Part shown: positions 63,779-64,000 of the stretch, piece after piece
How the letters are laid out: the number at the start of each line of letters is the position of its first letter
Numbering within the stretch: the first letter of the stretch is position 1
Origin: UBA6054 sp963975575
GTDB taxonomy: Bacteria; Planctomycetota; Phycisphaerae; Phycisphaerales; UBA1924
Length of the DNA: 64,000 nucleotides
Assembly (NCBI GenBank): GCA_963975575.1
Contig: CAXBHL010000001.1
Span: 1,178,001-1,242,000 of the forward strand
Reading direction: 5' to 3'
Notes under the pieces: model-generated
Seen by the model: only the letters and a program-made list of their open reading frames with translations
Database searches by the model: none
What the model was told of the DNA's origin: nothing
Position numbers and translations under genes: made by a program

Positions 63779-64000
63779 GCTCGAGGTTCCTCGAAGCAGC
63801 GCAGGAAATAGTCCATCACCGCCAGGTACAGCCGGTCGCCCAGGACGGCGTCCTCCACGCCCGCGTCGATGTTGGGATTGTCGTTGACCTCGATGACCAT
63901 CGCCTTGCCGCCGACCACCTTCAGATCGACGCCGTACAGCCCTTCGCCCATGAGCCCCGCGGCCTTGATCGAGAGCTTCAAGACCTCGTCGGGCACGGCC
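63775..64000 (-). CDS. RimK-like ATP-grasp ligase, C-terminal part (cut by window edge)
   Basis: The last 75 codons are visible. GLYGVDLKVVGGKAMVIEVNDNPNIDAGVED is the ATP-grasp metal/ATP end motif of RimK-type ligases. The rest lies beyond the window. Its stop overlaps the GCS2-like start (ATGA). Confidence 0.88.
   Translation of the reverse strand, partial: AVPDEVLKLSIKAAGLMGEGLYGVDLKVVGGKAMVIEVNDNPNIDAGVEDAVLGDRLYLAVMDYFLRCFEEPRA

Overview
The window looks like a high-GC bacterial chromosome, most likely Planctomycetota (Phycisphaerae-like). This is an inference from gene style: frequent weak ribosome sites, a deoxyhypusine-synthase-like gene beside speA, many YHS/TRASH-type metal domains and long RND pumps. 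Host genes lie at both ends. On the left are a partial arginine decarboxylase, a deoxyhypusine/homospermidine-synthase-like gene and tRNA-Ser(GGA). On the right are a tRNA terminator, L-serine dehydratase, and a three-gene set (N-formylglutamate amidohydrolase-like, GCS2-like carboxylate-amine ligase, RimK-like ATP-grasp).

Between them, from 1437 to 60237, sits one integrated element of about 58.8 kb. Its ends are a perfect 18-bp direct repeat: one copy is the 3' end of tRNA-Ser, the other lies at 60220-60237. Inside each end is a near-identical 20-bp double repeat (1530-1549 and 60073-60092), which looks like integrase arm sites. No plasmid-transfer, phage-structural or IS genes were seen.

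Element layout. (1) 1.5-9.3 kb: integration module with a tyrosine integrase, an excisionase-like gene, two related proteins of unknown function flanking them, a 200-bp palindrome-rich spacer, a large serine recombinase and several unknown small genes. (2) 9.3-15.5 kb: accessory/defence-like module with a DUF2779 nuclease and a DUF1643 protein. These are followed by a compact, AT-richer operon under a palindromic operator: a carrier-protein-like gene, an XRE repressor, an ImmA/IrrE protease, a thymidylate-synthase-fold protein and a MazG-like protein. A membrane-anchored dUTPase/dCTP-deaminase-fold gene meets this operon head-on. Several of these proteins lack a family key residue, so the group may sense nucleotides rather than process them. 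This is the best candidate for an undescribed system.

(3) 15.9-33.9 kb: a minus-strand copper/redox region. It holds CsoR with its operator, an HMA-MauE protein, CopA/CopB, a Csp copper-storage protein, a CopB-type P-ATPase, small membrane proteins, a potassium-channel-like gene and an amino-acid permease. It also holds a PP2C phosphatase, an HD-GYP protein and a cytochrome b / heptaheme cytochrome c / ferredoxin-reductase chain. An Rrf2 regulator is divergent at its head. (4) 33.9-43.6 kb, minus strand: a Cus-type Cu/Ag efflux pump with YHS proteins. (5) 43.9-59.9 kb, plus strand: two further RND efflux operons (Czc-like) with two CDF transporters. A 32-bp near-palindrome at 43877-43908 lies between the divergent Cus and Czc operons beside a broken ArsR gene, and a second truncated ArsR ends the plus-strand series.

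Overall the element is a tRNA-borne multi-metal resistance island carrying an extra nucleotide-related, probably inducible module near its integration end.
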